From Ooceraea biroi (taxonomy: Eukaryota; Arthropoda; Insecta; Hymenoptera; Formicidae): a DNA stretch of 64,000 nucleotides. Location of the stretch: the NCBI RefSeq assembly GCF_003672135.1, contig NC_039506.1, positions 7,192,001 through 7,256,000 of the forward strand, read 5' to 3'. Shown in pieces: positions 41,203 through 55,458 of the stretch. How positions within the stretch are numbered: the stretch's first letter is position 1; every line of letters starts with the position of its first letter. The notes beneath the pieces are model-generated. The model was not told the origin of the DNA and did no database searches. It saw only the letters and a program-made list of their open reading frames with translations. The position numbers and the translations under genes are program-made.

Positions 41203-41988
41203 TTGATGAATGAAATAAATTCCACCTGTCGAGGAGAGACAAACGGCTCGGCAAACACGGAGCATTATTTCCCGGCCAAATCTTTCGTCGTTGGTCGCCG
41301 ATCGCGAGAACCTGGGGTCGCCTTTTACCGCGGCTGTGCGCATGCGTGCGGCACTGGCCGCCTCAAAGGCATCAAAGAGCGTTCGCCGCTGCTACGCCTC
41401 AGCCGACGGTCAGTAGCGCGCCGTGCCTCGTCGTGGGAGGATCGTTTCGCCGTTCGCGTGTCACTTGGCGCCAAATCGGAGCAGAGTCAGCCCGCGTGGT
41501 TCCTCGCTCGTTCACTGAAGCTCGTGCACTTCCGTCCGTGCACGTTTCGATTCGCCGGCGAGACAAGAGTAACCCGGACCGAATCGGATGTTCGGATGAA
41601 CAGAAACTCGGAGTCGCTGAGTCTTCCTGAGTGTCAAAGCAGATAGAGAAAGAGAGAAAGAGAGAGCGAACGCGTCGTCATGGGTACCGTGTGTTGTGCC
41701 CCGCGGGTGTAGTGCAGACAGCGCGCGATCGCGAACAAGGGGGGTGGAGAAAGGGGATAAAGGAAGGGGGATATAGAACGTGCGTGGGTCATCGCGAAAT
41801 ACCGCGGCCTGATACCTCGCGAGAGCGTCTCATTGTGGACTTACCAAAGAGAAACAGAGAAGGAAAGAGAGAGAGAGAGAGAGAGAAAGAGAGATTACCG
41901 GGAGAAGCGAGAGACAGAGGCACACGGAGACGATAATGCGGAGTTGTTGCCGTCTTCAACAACAGGACGACGTTCGGATCTGCTCGTA
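41203..41988 (+). other. Possible 5' untranslated exon of a gene running off the right end
   Basis: This GC- and CpG-rich block stands out from its surroundings, carries GA-rich tracts typical of insect leaders and promoters, and ends at a strong donor, CGTA/GTGAGTAAT (GT at 41989). No open frame across it has a recognisable domain, and the overlapping frames of 147 and 101 codons contain low-complexity Arg/Glu-rich sequence from the GA tract. A long intron would have to follow, because no coding exon of another plus-strand gene is visible to 64000. Confidence 0.35.
41864..41894. repeat. (GA)n microsatellite
   Basis: A run of GA dinucleotides with one AA interruption sits inside the GC-rich block. 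GA tracts near insect promoters are often bound by GAGA factor or CLAMP-type proteins, but nothing here proves such use. Confidence 0.85.
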
Positions 41989-44900
41989 GTGAGTAATTAA
42001 TTATACTTGGGGAGATACACAGGGAACAAAGGGTATGTCAAACATGTTGGAGTCACGAGGGTGTCTTTTAGAAATATAAAGTACGAATTGCGTTCGTCAA
42101 TATGCGCGATGTGTGCGAATTCGTTCTCGTACATCGACGTTTTGCAATAATTGGACCCCTTCTCCTTCTCCACCTCGGAATTTATTCTCCACGGGGGAGG
42201 ATTTAACGAGACTATGAACTGCGAGAGTATAATTTGACGATTGCGAATAATACCCCCGTGGTTTCCATCTGCTTCATCTGTGGTTTTCACAGCCGCAACG
42301 CGCACCAGATTCGGACGGGTAGATAGAGTCTTAGTTTAGCAATGGAATTCTCTTGAAAGCTTATAATCTTTTCTGTTAGTTGGCCTCTTTTTTATTTAAC
42401 GGACGGTAACGAAAGCGGAGCAATGAATAAGAAAGCGTCGTTCGCGTTTGTCAAGGTTACAGCAGTGCAGAAAATAAAGAAAAATTTCAAGTAAGGAATA
42501 GACATATATAACTTGCAGAGCACAAGAATCGTGGATAGCAAAGATAAACGTTTCTTCTGTGTATATAAGTTGATATCGAAGAGACTCATCTTTTCAATAA
42601 TAACAGTGATGAATAACAGTGGAAAGTACCTATATTATAACACAGCTTCGGTTATAATAATACAAACGATATTAATTTTTCACGAAGCAATAATTTTTCG
42701 TTTAAATCAGACGAAGAATAAGAAAAGAGAAAGAAATATCAAATAATTGACAAGATAATTAAATAAAATCATCGAAAAGTGTTACAGTATGATTGCAATT
42801 AATTAAATAATTTCACAATATATATTACACATACAGATTACTGAAAACGCAATGTCATAATATTATATCTTGGAATGTGCGAGGGTTACCCGAAAATAAT
42901 CAATCACACAACCCTCGCAACCTCTCGCAACCCTCGATAATGCGTGGGGAAAAAGCTTTCAATCGTCAGAGGGAAGCAGCCAAATCTATTTCCCACTACT
43001 CTTAATAAACTTTTACGAAGAAAACACACAATAATGGAAGTGTAAGAGAAGAATGCTTAAACGAATGATTAAATGTATTGAATAAAGCAGCGTACACAAT
43101 GTCATGGGCGTTGTTTGTTGTTTAATGAGACTTTCTCTACAGAAATTTCCGACTAAATGTAATTATTGTTCAAAGCTTGTTTAGCAGGACGTTTCTTAGC
43201 TGTGAACTACTTTGCACCTTGCACGTAAACACGCTCAGAAATAGATTACGTCTTCAAAATTATGCAGCTTAAGATAGTTAACTAACTCTTAATATTGGAT
43301 GCGCGCAATTGACTTTGATAAGCATGGTCCACTTAATAACGCGATGTAATTCTCATTTTTTCATCGAGTATTATCTCATCTTAATATTAATTGAAAAGCG
43401 ATTGTGTCGAGTGGCTTTGTAAGTTGCAGACCCGTTACTCCCGATTTTCACGTAAGAATGGACACGCGCCGGTTCCGCTGACGTTGCTTTAAAGCGTTAA
43501 AAATAAGGCGTAGTCGTTAGAGTCGATCGACCGTTAACTCTATGGCATATATATATATAATGTATACCATATATATATACATTCATGAAAGAGAGAGAAA
43601 GATTCTTGCGAAGTAGACAGGTGTGCCTTCTCAAATGTTGCTCCGCTAGCAACCACACGACTCATGTGATCGGTATTACATGAGAAGTATAATTCCTAAC
43701 TTTTGTAACACTCGTGTGAAAGCACAAAATCGAGATTCGATATTAATTGAACAAAGACAATATCAGAATAAATAATTTTGTGTACACGAGTACTTATTAA
43801 CGATAAATTGAAATGAGTCGTTGGGGAGGTAGAAAAAATATACAACGTCATTATATGTTAATTAACATCCTTGAATTGATTTTTCTGTCTACTATCTACC
43901 ATAAAAATATCTATTATATTATATTTAAAGTATATTTTTATTATCGTAGGCAAGATAAAGGTTTCACGCGCTAATTAATAGCATTGTCATAAATATATAA
44001 CATTCTTTTGTGAATCACAATGCAGAGGCAAATCATATTACAGATTAACCATTCATATATATTAACTATTAAAGTAATATCACGATAACATGAAAAAAGC
44101 TTCGGATAATTGAAAATTACGCTAATTACTATAATATCGGATCAGATTAATTTCATCATCTGATTATGACATCGTAACAATCTTTAATTATCCTCAAATA
44201 TTCAGATGACACATTAAGAACTTGTTGTTGCACATGAAATATAGAAAAGTACATTACAGTACGAAGCGAAATCTCTATACAAACTTCATATACGCCCTCA
44301 GAATATTGATTTTTGCGACACACCCCTCGTTAATTGGCCAATTCCGAAATCCGCAACTGTAATTCGATGTATCTGTACGCCCATTAATTATTTACCTTGT
44401 TACGTATTAATTGAATCCACGGTTGCAGCTTATTCGTAGTCCTGCTCACTTCGAGAGTAAATTTATTCAGGAAATGTTACTTATTGGAATGTATGAGATA
44501 TCGCGAGGGCGAATTCACGAACGTCAATTCCGCAAGACCTATAATGAGGGTTGTTGACTGGCCGGTCTTGAAGTGCCAAACGGAATTAATTAGATTTTCC
44601 TCCGTTCCTAGAGACTCGTCGATTTGTCGGAGGAGTTGATGAAGATTTGATGCAGTATTTCGCAGATAAGAATTTTCCATTGAAATAGCTTCAGCGCTTC
44701 AGCGAAAACGATTTTACCGGAGAGAACTGTTTTCACGTGAATGGAGATCATTTATTTCGGATCCTCCAATTTATCTCTGATTGGATAAACTCCCTTTTCT
44801 GTTCCGCAATTTTCCCGGCGAGATAATTAGCAAATTACATGGTACAAGGCAGATATAACACACAATAGCCAATATGCTGTATATGTAATTTGTGTGCGGA

Positions 44901-47900
44901 GCAAGTCTCCCCTATCGTATATTTTAATATTTTTTTAATACAACTTTACTAACCCGACTATCAAAACTCATCATCCACAGGAGGCCACACATCTTTCTTT
45001 CCAGAATCCTTAAAAGCTCGGACGAAAACTTAGAATCGCACGTTATTACGTAATGATCCTTGACCCGAGCGCGCAAATCAGCTAAAGAAATTTCCCTTCT
45101 CGCGCGCCACATTATGCATCAGCCATTTTTCTCACGGAACCACGTCGTTACGAAGATATTTTTTTTATGACTGACCCACATAAGAATATCATTTATCAAA
45201 TCGCAACGTCCATTTCGATTGGAGAACACGAAATTCTGCAGAGATGAATTACCCCAGGTCTTATTTGAGTATCTGTACGTGTCGTAATATCGCGTTCAAT
45301 GTTCGTTTTCGCTTTTAGTCAGGCCGCAATTATGCCGGAAATAGCACCTCACGGAGGAACGATACACGAGCGCATTCATCCTTTCGCATCTCATAAATAA
45401 AATGGCGCACGTGACCGCAGAGTTCCCATGCTATTACGCCCGTATAACTTTTCCTTCGCCGCGCTCATTTATCACCTACGCTTTTCACACAAGCTATTAA
45501 AACTGATGGGAAAGCGCTTAACACGCGATTAACCCGCCGGTCATCGATAAAGTGTAAAGTGGTATGCCGATTGCGTTATCCGCGCCTGTTGGATTATATA
45601 ATAAAACGCGCGTCTTGTTAGGCCGCAATTACTCTCGCTCGAATTTGTATTATAAACGGATGAAGGCAGGAAAAGATCCTTACGGTGCTTAAGTGACATT
45701 AGAAAGTCAGGAAGAAATGTCCGTCTCGTGTCTGCCGTCGTCCGCGTGCTGCTCCTACTTTTTTACCCGGAACATCCGGAACGGAAACAGCGAAGACATT
45801 CTCGAAATCCGAGAACTTGTAGACGAATTATTTCTGCCACGGGCGTAGCGTTCCCGTTGCTCGAAATGGTCAAAGCTTTGTTTGTATTGTGGCGATTAAT
45901 CAGATAATGGATTCCGACGATACGGAATTTACTCGTAATTTCTGTCTATTATTTAACGGTGAAGTACTGTTGAAATTACGATGATCTCGTACGCGATCTG
46001 TATCGCGTGAGGGATGCACAGACAACGGAATTATATCCGCTAAACATATTTTGCACACTTTGAGCGCAAAGCAATATTTATCAAAAATATATTTATCTTT
46101 ATATATCAATTTACGTCAAAATGTATCTCCAAGTAAATTAGTTTCTTAACGAAAACGAATTTTCATGGCGCAAGAATTGCGACGTTTGAAATCGAAAGAT
46201 TCAAAGTACAATTCAGTGTGCCAGGTTTGCCTGCCGGAATGGATGACTCGGACGATTTCAGAAAAAGGTTGAGTGATGATTCATGAGCGCGTATTCTGTT
46301 TGGAGATTGCACGATCGTGCCTTCTCTGATTTTTTTTCAAATGCCTCGCTCGCCTTCGTTGCTGCTGATTATCCGTTTTAAAGCTGCACCGCGCGGACGC
46401 CTAGGCCGCTAAACAAACAAAGCGCCAGATAACACTCACGATACGAGGCACCGGTCGATACGAACAAAAGGAGACACCTTGCAATCCAGTTGGCGTTGGA
46501 GCGATAACAATGAATCTACGAGGGAAAAAGAAAAAAAGAAGGAAAAATAACGTAACGATAACGTCGGCTTTCCATTCTGAGTCACGGCGGCAACGGTGCA
46601 ACGTGCATCCGCGGTAACGCGAGCATGCGAAATTACGTTAACGGAGGAAATGCAGTACACGCTAAGCACATTTCCGGCGCGGCGGAGATTTTTATCTCTT
46701 TTTCTCGTTTCATCATCGAATTTATTTCTGCAAATAAACTGAAATTTCGGATTACGATAGGGCAACGGTGACGGGACGTCTCACACCTTTGGCATTTTCC
46801 CTTCTGGACGAATACCTGAATGGAGTGAATTTTATTTCTGAACAAACACCGAGATATGATTAACTTTTCAGTTAAATGAACGAAATTTCAGGAAATTCCT
46901 CTTCATTTTACTTCTATTTTAATTCAAGTGAACTCCATTTGCTTATTAATAATTGACAAAATCCTACATCTTGAATCAAATCGAGACGAACCACGCTTTA
47001 ATATTCAATGCGATTTTAATATGAAGATTGAGTGCACACGCTTGGAGATATTTTTATCGGATAGAAGAATCCGCTTGAAATTGGTCAAAGAAATCGTGGA
47101 TGAGAGAAATCTAGGACATCTTGTAAACTCAGCTTCGAAATGTTGCTTATTAGGTGATAATGACCGCTCTCGAGACGGTAATTTCGATGTGAAACGTCAA
47201 TACAAAATTGTCGGATGCAATCACGATGATTATTCGCGACTTTTTGAGTGTCGTACATACATTAAAACTGCATCATGCGTTTCTACGATTTAAATTATTT
47301 ATGAGCGTCGCAGCGAAACTTCAACAGTCATTCCAGGCTCTCAGCCGGATTGATTGTCGATCGATTTTGCATATTGCGTCGAAATGAAGAATGGTCCTTT
47401 TTTTGTGCGTGGTTTACTTTTTGTCTGCACGTCGAATGGCGTGGCACTCCGATCGGACGGCCGAAATCTTACGGTATCCGAATGTGCGTGCGTGTGCGCT
47501 TCGTGTGCGTGAGCACACGCGAGATGTCCCGTTTTAATCTCCGCTGATAAATATCTCTCCGAGTGTATCGGAGCATCCGTATACATTTTTAACGGCCGGC
47601 AAGGAATATTTCGGGACTGAATATTTTTTTGTCTGCCATTTTTATACAGATGTCGATTTTTGCAAAGCGATACGCTGTGTCGGTGGTTTTGTGATCCGTA
47701 TTTATCGAAAATATTCGATATTGGGATTCGAAATTTAGAATCTATCATTCGAGACGAATGATGAAACACGATGTCTTGTAAAGTTAACTTTCTCTCTCTG
47801 TTTCTTTTTCTTTCTTCGACAAAGGAAAGAATATATTTAATTAAAATTATAAAAACTGATATTTTTCCTTGAAATTTATTTTATAAAACTATCTTACAAT

Positions 47901-50594
47901 AGTCCATCTTGCTAATTAAGGCTCGATTTAAATTCCGTTACGAATAGGTAATAATCCAAAGACTTCAAAGAATATTTTTCTGAAATTTAATACGCGCGCG
48001 CACAACCCGTAACATTCTCTATATTTCTCTCTAAAGAACAAGCACGTAGTTATTCTACGGAAATTAATTAAAACTCAACTGCATTCGTTTGCTATCACAA
48101 GTATTTCATAACGACGGCCGTTCTCGAAGCAGCTCAACAATCGGAAGAATGAAGCACTTTGTGGCCGACGATTCGTCAGTGCAATGTAATGTGAAGAATG
48201 TATGCCGCGGTCTTTCACGAGACCTTTTCTTCTCCCTTTTTCTTCCCTTTCTCTCGTCGAGAAACGAAGCGCGAGCACGCGATGATAATCTCTTGGCGCA
48301 AAACGCGTTTGCCGTGATCTCTTTTCTCAGAGAGAGGGAGATACACGTACAAAGGGATGAAACGAGAAAGAAAAAGAAAAAGAGAAATAATTGCCATTAC
48401 GTACATACCACGGATTTATTCATAAACATATGGTGCACCGGCTGCACAAGTGCGACGTCATTCCCATCATGCAGAATTTCATCCTAATTTGCTGGTTTTG
48501 CTATTTTATTTTGCCTTCCATTAAGCTGCATTTAGGCCGACGGCGTTTTATGTTAATCATTAGCAAAAAAATTATTACATCGATCATCCGGACGATAATT
48601 ACAGAATGCTAAAAATGCGAGACCGAAGCTCGTTGCAGAGAACATCTTTGCACTTATGTACTTTTACATCTTTCTACCTTCTTTTTTGTCCTCTCTCCAC
48701 GTTGATGTGCACATAACTCGATAATAACTATTATTAATACAATTTTTCTTAAATTTACTCGATTTATAGTTCTGTTTGAGACGAAGTCCGCTTCGAAATC
48801 GGTTCACGTTCGAGTCTCCAAGAGCTTTAATCGTCCGAGCGAGAAAATTGATCACCGATATTAGATCAAATTCCCGCAAGATTATCGTGCTTAGCAACAC
48901 TCTTTTCGTGAAATAAGAGAATTCATTCCTTGCTATCCTCTTCCTCTCTCACGCCTCCTTCCCGCGATCTTGTCATCCCATTTTCCCTCGCGTGCCTCCG
49001 CGTACGCACGCTTCCTTCACGTCACGCGTGACACTCTTCGCGGGCACACGCAACGCAACACGCATAACGTGCGAGCACCATTACGACTTTTAATTCGTGC
49101 CCCTCCCTCTTCCTCCCCGTTAATTTCATAGGCTTGGGGCCCGTCGGGCTCCCGACAACGTGTCTCGTGAAACGAAAACGTAGTAATCTCGCACGGGGAC
49201 CGCGGGAGTCTGCTTGTAATTTATGCAAACGAGATTACGAGGAAGACGTCGTTCGTGGAAGACAATAATGAGATGGTTGATAGTAATGATTAATGCATGA
49301 ATCCCCAGCTTATGCGAATATTCCGCCGCAGTTAGTACATTATACAGAGCTATTACAAAGTGTATTTAATATTCAACCTTCCTGCGTCGCTTATTGAAAC
49401 GCTAATCATCAAAATGTCTCGACATACTTCGTATTGTCATTCGGACTCGCGCAGCTTGCGTCACGTTATTAATGCAAAACTCCCAGCGTTTTTTTTATTG
49501 TTATTGGAGGCTACTTGAATCTTGACTAGACAGTTGATGATCATCTATTGATATCTGTCGGTATAATATAAATAGAAATATAAATTTCTATAATAATATA
49601 AAGCACATAAAATGCGCGCGACGAGTTGGTACTCGAGACGCTTGCGAGAACTGGCTTGGTCAAGTGTTTCTCCAGTCTTGATTCGTCTTGCAAAATGGTA
49701 TAATTTTTTATACACGCGACTAACGCGCACTTTTTCGATATACCGTGTACATGTTACCGGGCACGATGAGTCATTTAATTTTACAATCAAGCGGCCGGAC
49801 TGTCGTTGCACCGTCGGCGGGAGGCTGGAATTAATACTTATTGCGACGGCACGTATATATGCGCGCACACACACCATGTGCACCGTGCAGTCTGATCGAG
49901 CTCGGAACCAATTTCGAAGCAATCAAAGTCGGTGCGGTCGTACATACATGGTATCTGCGCCGCGTAAGGCACATGGAAATACAGACCATTGTGGCGCGCG
50001 CCGACTTGATCGCATTCGGGAATGGAAATCTCGCAAATTAAAGCAACTCCCGCTATTACGTGCGGTAGGTACGTCTTCGAATTGCGGCACGTCGCACGTT
50101 ATATGTTTCACGTATAACAGATACTCGGAGCGAGATTTAACAACAACGAACATTTACTCAAACACATATATATTTCCGGGTAGATTAGTAACGATGTTGG
50201 CCGATATCTTATCGAGCTAACTTGTTAAAACAGCTCAGTCATTGTACAACTTTTGCTTTAATAATGCTTATTATTTGAATTTTATAGTTTGAATCTCTGA
50301 GTTACGCTTTTACGTAATGAGGTAAAGTCTGAATAATTATTTGAGAGGATTAGCATTTGGAATCACATACATATGAGGCGCAAGTTCCATCGATCTAGAG
50401 TTTCATGTGCACATATTGTAGCACATATGCGAATGTTATACATAGCACTGCAGAGTATGGGTGTCACATGCAATTTCGTGCTCGAAATGTTCAGAAAAAA
50501 AATTCTGGCTGTGATTCAAGAGCAGGGTATGAATTATTAACCGGTAGAAGACAGCGATCGAAGGAGTGTAGCTCAATAAATAATTTCGCGGTTG
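41989..50594. other. Non-coding stretch, intergenic or intronic
   Basis: No coding region can be supported. The left part (to about 44300) is AT-rich, with a TA-dinucleotide palindromic stretch at 43545-43580. The right part alternates AT-rich with CpG-rich patches and carries many short chance open frames, the longest being 202 codons at 49612-50220 on the plus strand. If the block at 41203-41988 is a first exon, this would be its intron. Confidence 0.55.
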
Positions 50595-50751
50595 CTCTCT
50601 TCTGGGTATCTAAAACTTTCGAAACTGGAACGTACGGCAATCTTCTTGGACAGCAATGAGTCTAGCTTTAGCGCTATCTCTCGGTCACATCGACGTCAAT
50701 AATATAATAATTTCAAGAGCCGTCCGAGACAATCAATGAAGAATGTTCGAG
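50595..50751. repeat. Diverged direct duplication, copy A
   Basis: This segment shares CTCTCTTCTG, AACGTACG, GCGCTATCTC, CACGTCAATAAT-like sequence and the 16-base block CCGAGACAATCAATGA, in the same order and nearly the same spacing, with 51246-51393. The two copies are in direct orientation about 650 bases apart. It is an old local duplication, non-coding by eye. Confidence 0.75.
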
Positions 50752-51245
50752 TTAGTTAATACGTCGTCAGACACTATGAGTCTCCTGGTGAACACGCAAC
50801 GCGACAATCGATTCTCGCGATATAACGCAGCGATGTCGAAGCGTATTAACGTTCAAACACACGTGAACGTTTTGTTAGCTTTCGTACGATATCAATTACC
50901 GTAAGTAAGAGATACGCGACTGTCCCGTGAGGCGCATCGATCAGAAAACTCGGGCTAATGTATGATGCATCGAACGTTTTTCGTGGGCGACTAAGTTCAT
51001 AAATAATTTCATCGAAACTGCGAAGGAGACGGCAGGAATTCTGCCTGTTGAACCGCAAGCAAGACGTTATAGACCTCGAGCGTGGCACCGCTTCGGCTCA
51101 GCGCTAATTCTGGTTAACTCAACCTTCCCGTTGCCCATCTATAACGTAGATTGAACTTTAACGTCGAGGGTATGGAGGAGAAAGAGCGCGAAGGATCTCG
51201 TTCTTCGCCTTTCTCTCGTTCTTTTCCTCGCACGATAGACTCGGA

Positions 51246-51393
51246 CTCTCTTCTGTGCGCCTGAAACCTTTAGAACTGAAACGTACGACAGACAGTTAGA
51301 CACCAATGTATCCAGTCTTATCGCGCTATCTCAATCACACGTCAATAATCATTTCGAGCACTATCCGAGACAATCAATGAGAAACGATTCGAG
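51246..51393. repeat. Diverged direct duplication, copy B
   Basis: This is the partner of the copy at 50595-50751. It keeps the same order of conserved blocks but differs by numerous substitutions and small indels. The preserved blocks could be protein-binding sites kept after duplication, or simply what remains of a neutral duplication. Confidence 0.75.
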
Positions 51394-51785
51394 GGTTCAC
51401 AGGATTGAGGCTTTCGCCAACTGAGGAGTGAACATGAATGATGCAGCAGGAAAAGGAGAGTGTGCGACCGTTCAATGTACTTGAACGGTGAGTTGCATAA
51501 TGAATCCGGATAGAACTCTCGCGGGTTCCAAGATCGTGCCAATTTCCAGTACGTAAATATTCAGGCATTCGTTAATGGATAACCGTGGTTACGCGTCACC
51601 TGACGCGCATAACGAGCGTCTACTTTCGTAATAAAATGATAACGTCGCGCTGATCGGAATTTGCATTTATAATAGACTGCAAAGAGCGAACAGTTATACT
51701 GTGATATTAACATAAACGTTATTTATCGTGGCACGCGAGAACGATATATCGAACGTTGATCCTTCACTGTAATGCCACGGATGGG

Positions 51786-51824
51786 CGTGGGATCCTATCA
51801 TTAGGATCCGTGGAGGATCCCACG
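51786..51824. repeat. Perfect 10-bp hairpin with three GGATCC sites
   Basis: CGTGGGATCC at 51786-51795 pairs exactly with GGATCCCACG at 51815-51824 around a 19-base loop that contains another GGATCC. The arms are too short to call a mobile element. Confidence 0.7.
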
Positions 51825-52920
51825 GGCTGCAATCAGGCGAGGTAAGAGAGGACGATGTATTACACTCCGTCTCTGTCTCACTGTGTAAATATCTGCACAT
51901 TGATTCATGCACAGGAGTTTATTTGACATCAAATATGCCACTCGTTTGCTAACATGCGCGTGCTTTTTAACGAACATTTTTCATGAATAATTCTATAATT
52001 ACAACCTGCTTGTTGCTTCCACGTTCTTCGATAAAGTTTGTTTCATTTGTAATTCATTTGTTTCATGTAATTCATTTAAGAGTTTTTTAGACCACTGAAA
52101 TAATCCGAAAGACTTCATCATTTTATGAGATTTCTGCGATGCATCTTTTCGTCACCTTGGCACCGAGTTTGGATCGCAGAATACAAATATTTCCGCTCCA
52201 CGGCGGGTAACGCGTAGGCTTGCGAAACTTCTATCTATCGCAAACGCACTCGTTATCGATATGGATATTCTGTTTGCGTAATGTACCGGCCGTCTTTACT
52301 ATTCATGAGCGCGATGTTGATCGTGGCGACGAATCAACACGTACGTCTATCTGCGCGATCAAATAAATCGGCAGCTATATATTATACATCGAGAACTGCG
52401 AGAGGGAGTCGGAACCTTTCACGTTCGAGCGAGTTGGGGCATCGCTGGTGCAACCCCCGGTGCAACGATATATATCGCAGCTTGCCTCCTCCCGTTTAAG
52501 CCATCATCTCGGCAAATAGCATCCGCGCCGCGCGCACAAAGAATATACGAGTGCCCGTGACTTGTGTAATGGAATTAAATGTCAGGTCACGAGAGACTGG
52601 CGGAGCCGGTTGAGCCTATGCAGCCTCCCCGCGCTTTATTTCACCGCGAATATACACGCGTACGCCCGCGAACGGCGCACCTATTCGCCGTTCTCCATGG
52701 GAGCACCCGAGACCGGTATGTCCGAATTGTTCATCTGGCGCTTTTTACTGCCTGTCACGCGCGATCAAAGGGAATTTTGCATAGTGTGTTCGCGTTGCGG
52801 AATATCCCGTGGGAGAGAGACGACACGCTGTTACGCCGTTCCTTGTTTATCCGCGCCACCATGTAAGGAATATTACGAGACGCGCAGAAATTCAGATGTA
52901 CGTTGAATCGAGATGCTTTT

Positions 52921-53055
52921 GGAAAGGACATGAGTCTTCGTGAGCTTAAAAACGGAGAGATGGAAAGGACGCAGATGTTGGGCTTCATGGGCTTGAAAAT
53001 ATAAAAATAGAGAGAACACAGATGTAAGGTCTTTATGGGCTTAAAAATGAAAGAA
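52921..53055. repeat. Degenerate tandem repeat, about 3 units
   Basis: Three units share a pattern of GGAAAGGAC, CAGATGT, then (AT)GGGCTTAAAAAT-like sequence followed by GAGAGA. Each is roughly 40 to 55 bases, with indels between copies. Only two units begin with the GGAAAGGAC block. Confidence 0.55.
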
Positions 53056-55402
53056 ATATTGGAGAATCAGTAAAGATTTTATTTAGAGTCTTTGTTTATT
53101 ATATTATTTGTTGCATAATGAAATAAGACCATTTTCACGAAATAATTCAAATTTTGCCCAAGAATGTTTTTTTGTAGAATTACTAATTCAATTTCTGAGA
53201 GCGAATAGTTTTATTATTCTTACAAAATGAGAAACACGAAAGATATTTGTGTGATAAATTCGCCGAGACATATTTGATTGTTTTCAGCTTCGTTTATAAT
53301 CTGCATGTAGTTTTACATTTACATTTACAGAGAGTATTGTAATTGATTTTTCCCTTGAAAAAAAGGGACCGTGTACGCCTAGTGCTTTTTTAATGTGCAC
53401 GAGGTAAATGACACTCGACGGAACGCTAATTGGAACATCGGGAAAAAAACGTGGAGGCAAAAATGCGTTTTAACAATGGTTGCATATCGCAACGAGCTCT
53501 CCATCGCGCTCGCAGTATATTACACATTCAACCTTTAACTTTTATGCCCGATCGCTTATCGAAGAGCAAGATATTTCTGTCGTGTATAAAAATATAATGC
53601 TAAGGATTATAAGGACAAAGAACCAACATGCGTGCTTTCGACACGTGATTCACAGGAAATGCCGCATTCACGTATAAATGCATAAATATTACTGAAAAGA
53701 TTTTCAAATCGCGAAACGTCGTCCGCAATGTTAGATTATTAAATGAGAACTGCCTTTGAATTTTTCTATCGAAACTCTATTTTTTTTTAAACCCAAGGGA
53801 TCGAAGGGTTAAAAGGCTGCGTTTGAGGATCTTTTGTGCGACGTAACGTGCATACAGAAAAGGCAACTTCTTTATATTTCACATCGCTGTGAGCAACCCT
53901 TATTTCGTAATATTTTTACTTGATACATGTTCAGAAGAAGAATTTTCTATAGTGCAGTTTCCGCGGTAGATTGCATGAGAAACGATTGCACATCTTGTTC
54001 CTGGTATGAAATTCCTTTCTCCCTTTCTCACGTCATGCAAATTTTTCCATCGTGCAAATGGTTTATCTCGTTACCGTTTGTTAACTTAGATTGCGCACAA
54101 GATATCGGAAATCTTATCATAAATCTTATAAGTACATCAATATTTCCAGTGCATTTTGTTCAACATTAATATTGTCAATTTTACTTGAAATGGTAAATTT
54201 GTTGGTAACGAAAAAGAGAGTGATGTAAAACGAGCTCTCTCCTATGACGTTTACCTCAGCAGTTACAGCATTTTGCCTTTGTCGGTGCCTTTGTAACATG
54301 ACTTGTGTTAATTAAATTTTCTCGTGTGCATAATTATATTCGCAAAGTAATTCGAAACGAAGTTACGCGAGTTGTTTCTCGGATTTCTGCGTTTGCGAGT
54401 ATGTCTTTTAACTTAATTAAAAATTCCTCCTATATAATTGTAGTAGATGGAGGGGATCGGTCAGACATCTCTAGAATTGTTTCTTTATTGCAGCATCTTG
54501 CGTTTGACGCGTCTTTCCTTATCGGTTAATTAAAAATGTACATAATTACTGTTGCGCAACTGACTGAAAGTTTTCCCTCAATTTTCTTAAATGAAATTTT
54601 CCTTCCCCTCATCTGCGATATCGATGCATCTCGATAGGAATTATAGTACTCTTGGGAAGTATAGACGAATAAAAATGTCCAATCTTTCTCGATAGAATTG
54701 TGAAATACGTATATTTTATCTGAAGTTGACGTGCATTCCTCTTCCTTGACAAGAAAAGGTGAGATGGAGACAAATGTTCTCACTCCGAAATTTCAAAGCT
54801 ACAATAATTTCTGACTAATTTCCAGCGTTTCTGCTTGACATCGCTGATTGTATTATTTTGTGATACAATTATTGCTAACGTCTACTTAATAATATTATGT
54901 TTCGAATGAAATAAGCGCATATTGGATATGTTTATTAAAATTTATTTTGCGTTACTGCTTTAATACCATTTTAAAGAACGAACAAGATTTATTTATAAGG
55001 CAAAGGAAATTGTTTACTGATAAAGTTATTTTTAGCATTACTAATTTACGGGGAGATTTGTTATTTCAAAGGTCGTCGCACCTTCTTCGGACCTTCCTGG
55101 CCGCTGTATTGTACTTTACGAGATTTCGCTACATGGTACGTCAGGACTGCTATGATAAGATAAGACGAACATCGTAAACCGCTTTAAGCCACACGTTGCT
55201 GACGATTGAATTGCTTGGCGAACTGCAACGGTCTCATATCTGATAACACTATTGCAACCGATATTATACGCGATAACAATCAGCTTCAGTAAGTTTCAAT
55301 CTTGGAGATAGGAACAAGATCCCAGATTTATCAGAATGACATGTCACTCGTGCGTTATGCCTGCCAATAAAATGTAGAAGATGAAGTGACATTTTCTTTT
55401 TA

Positions 55403-55458
55403 AGAGAGAGAGAGAGAGAGAGAAAAAAAAAAGAGAAAAAAAGAGAGAGAAAGAGGAA
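55403..55458. repeat. Purine (GA/A)n tract
   Basis: About 55 bases of almost pure purine on the plus strand: a run of AG dinucleotides, then A-rich sequence, then GAGAGAAAGAGG. It is a simple microsatellite-like tract. Confidence 0.85.

Noticed and set aside
41203..41936. 147- and 101-codon plus-strand frames in the GC-rich block
   Set aside because: The second is largely Arg/Glu encoded by the GA microsatellite. The first has no domain and no supported start. A non-coding first exon explains the region better.
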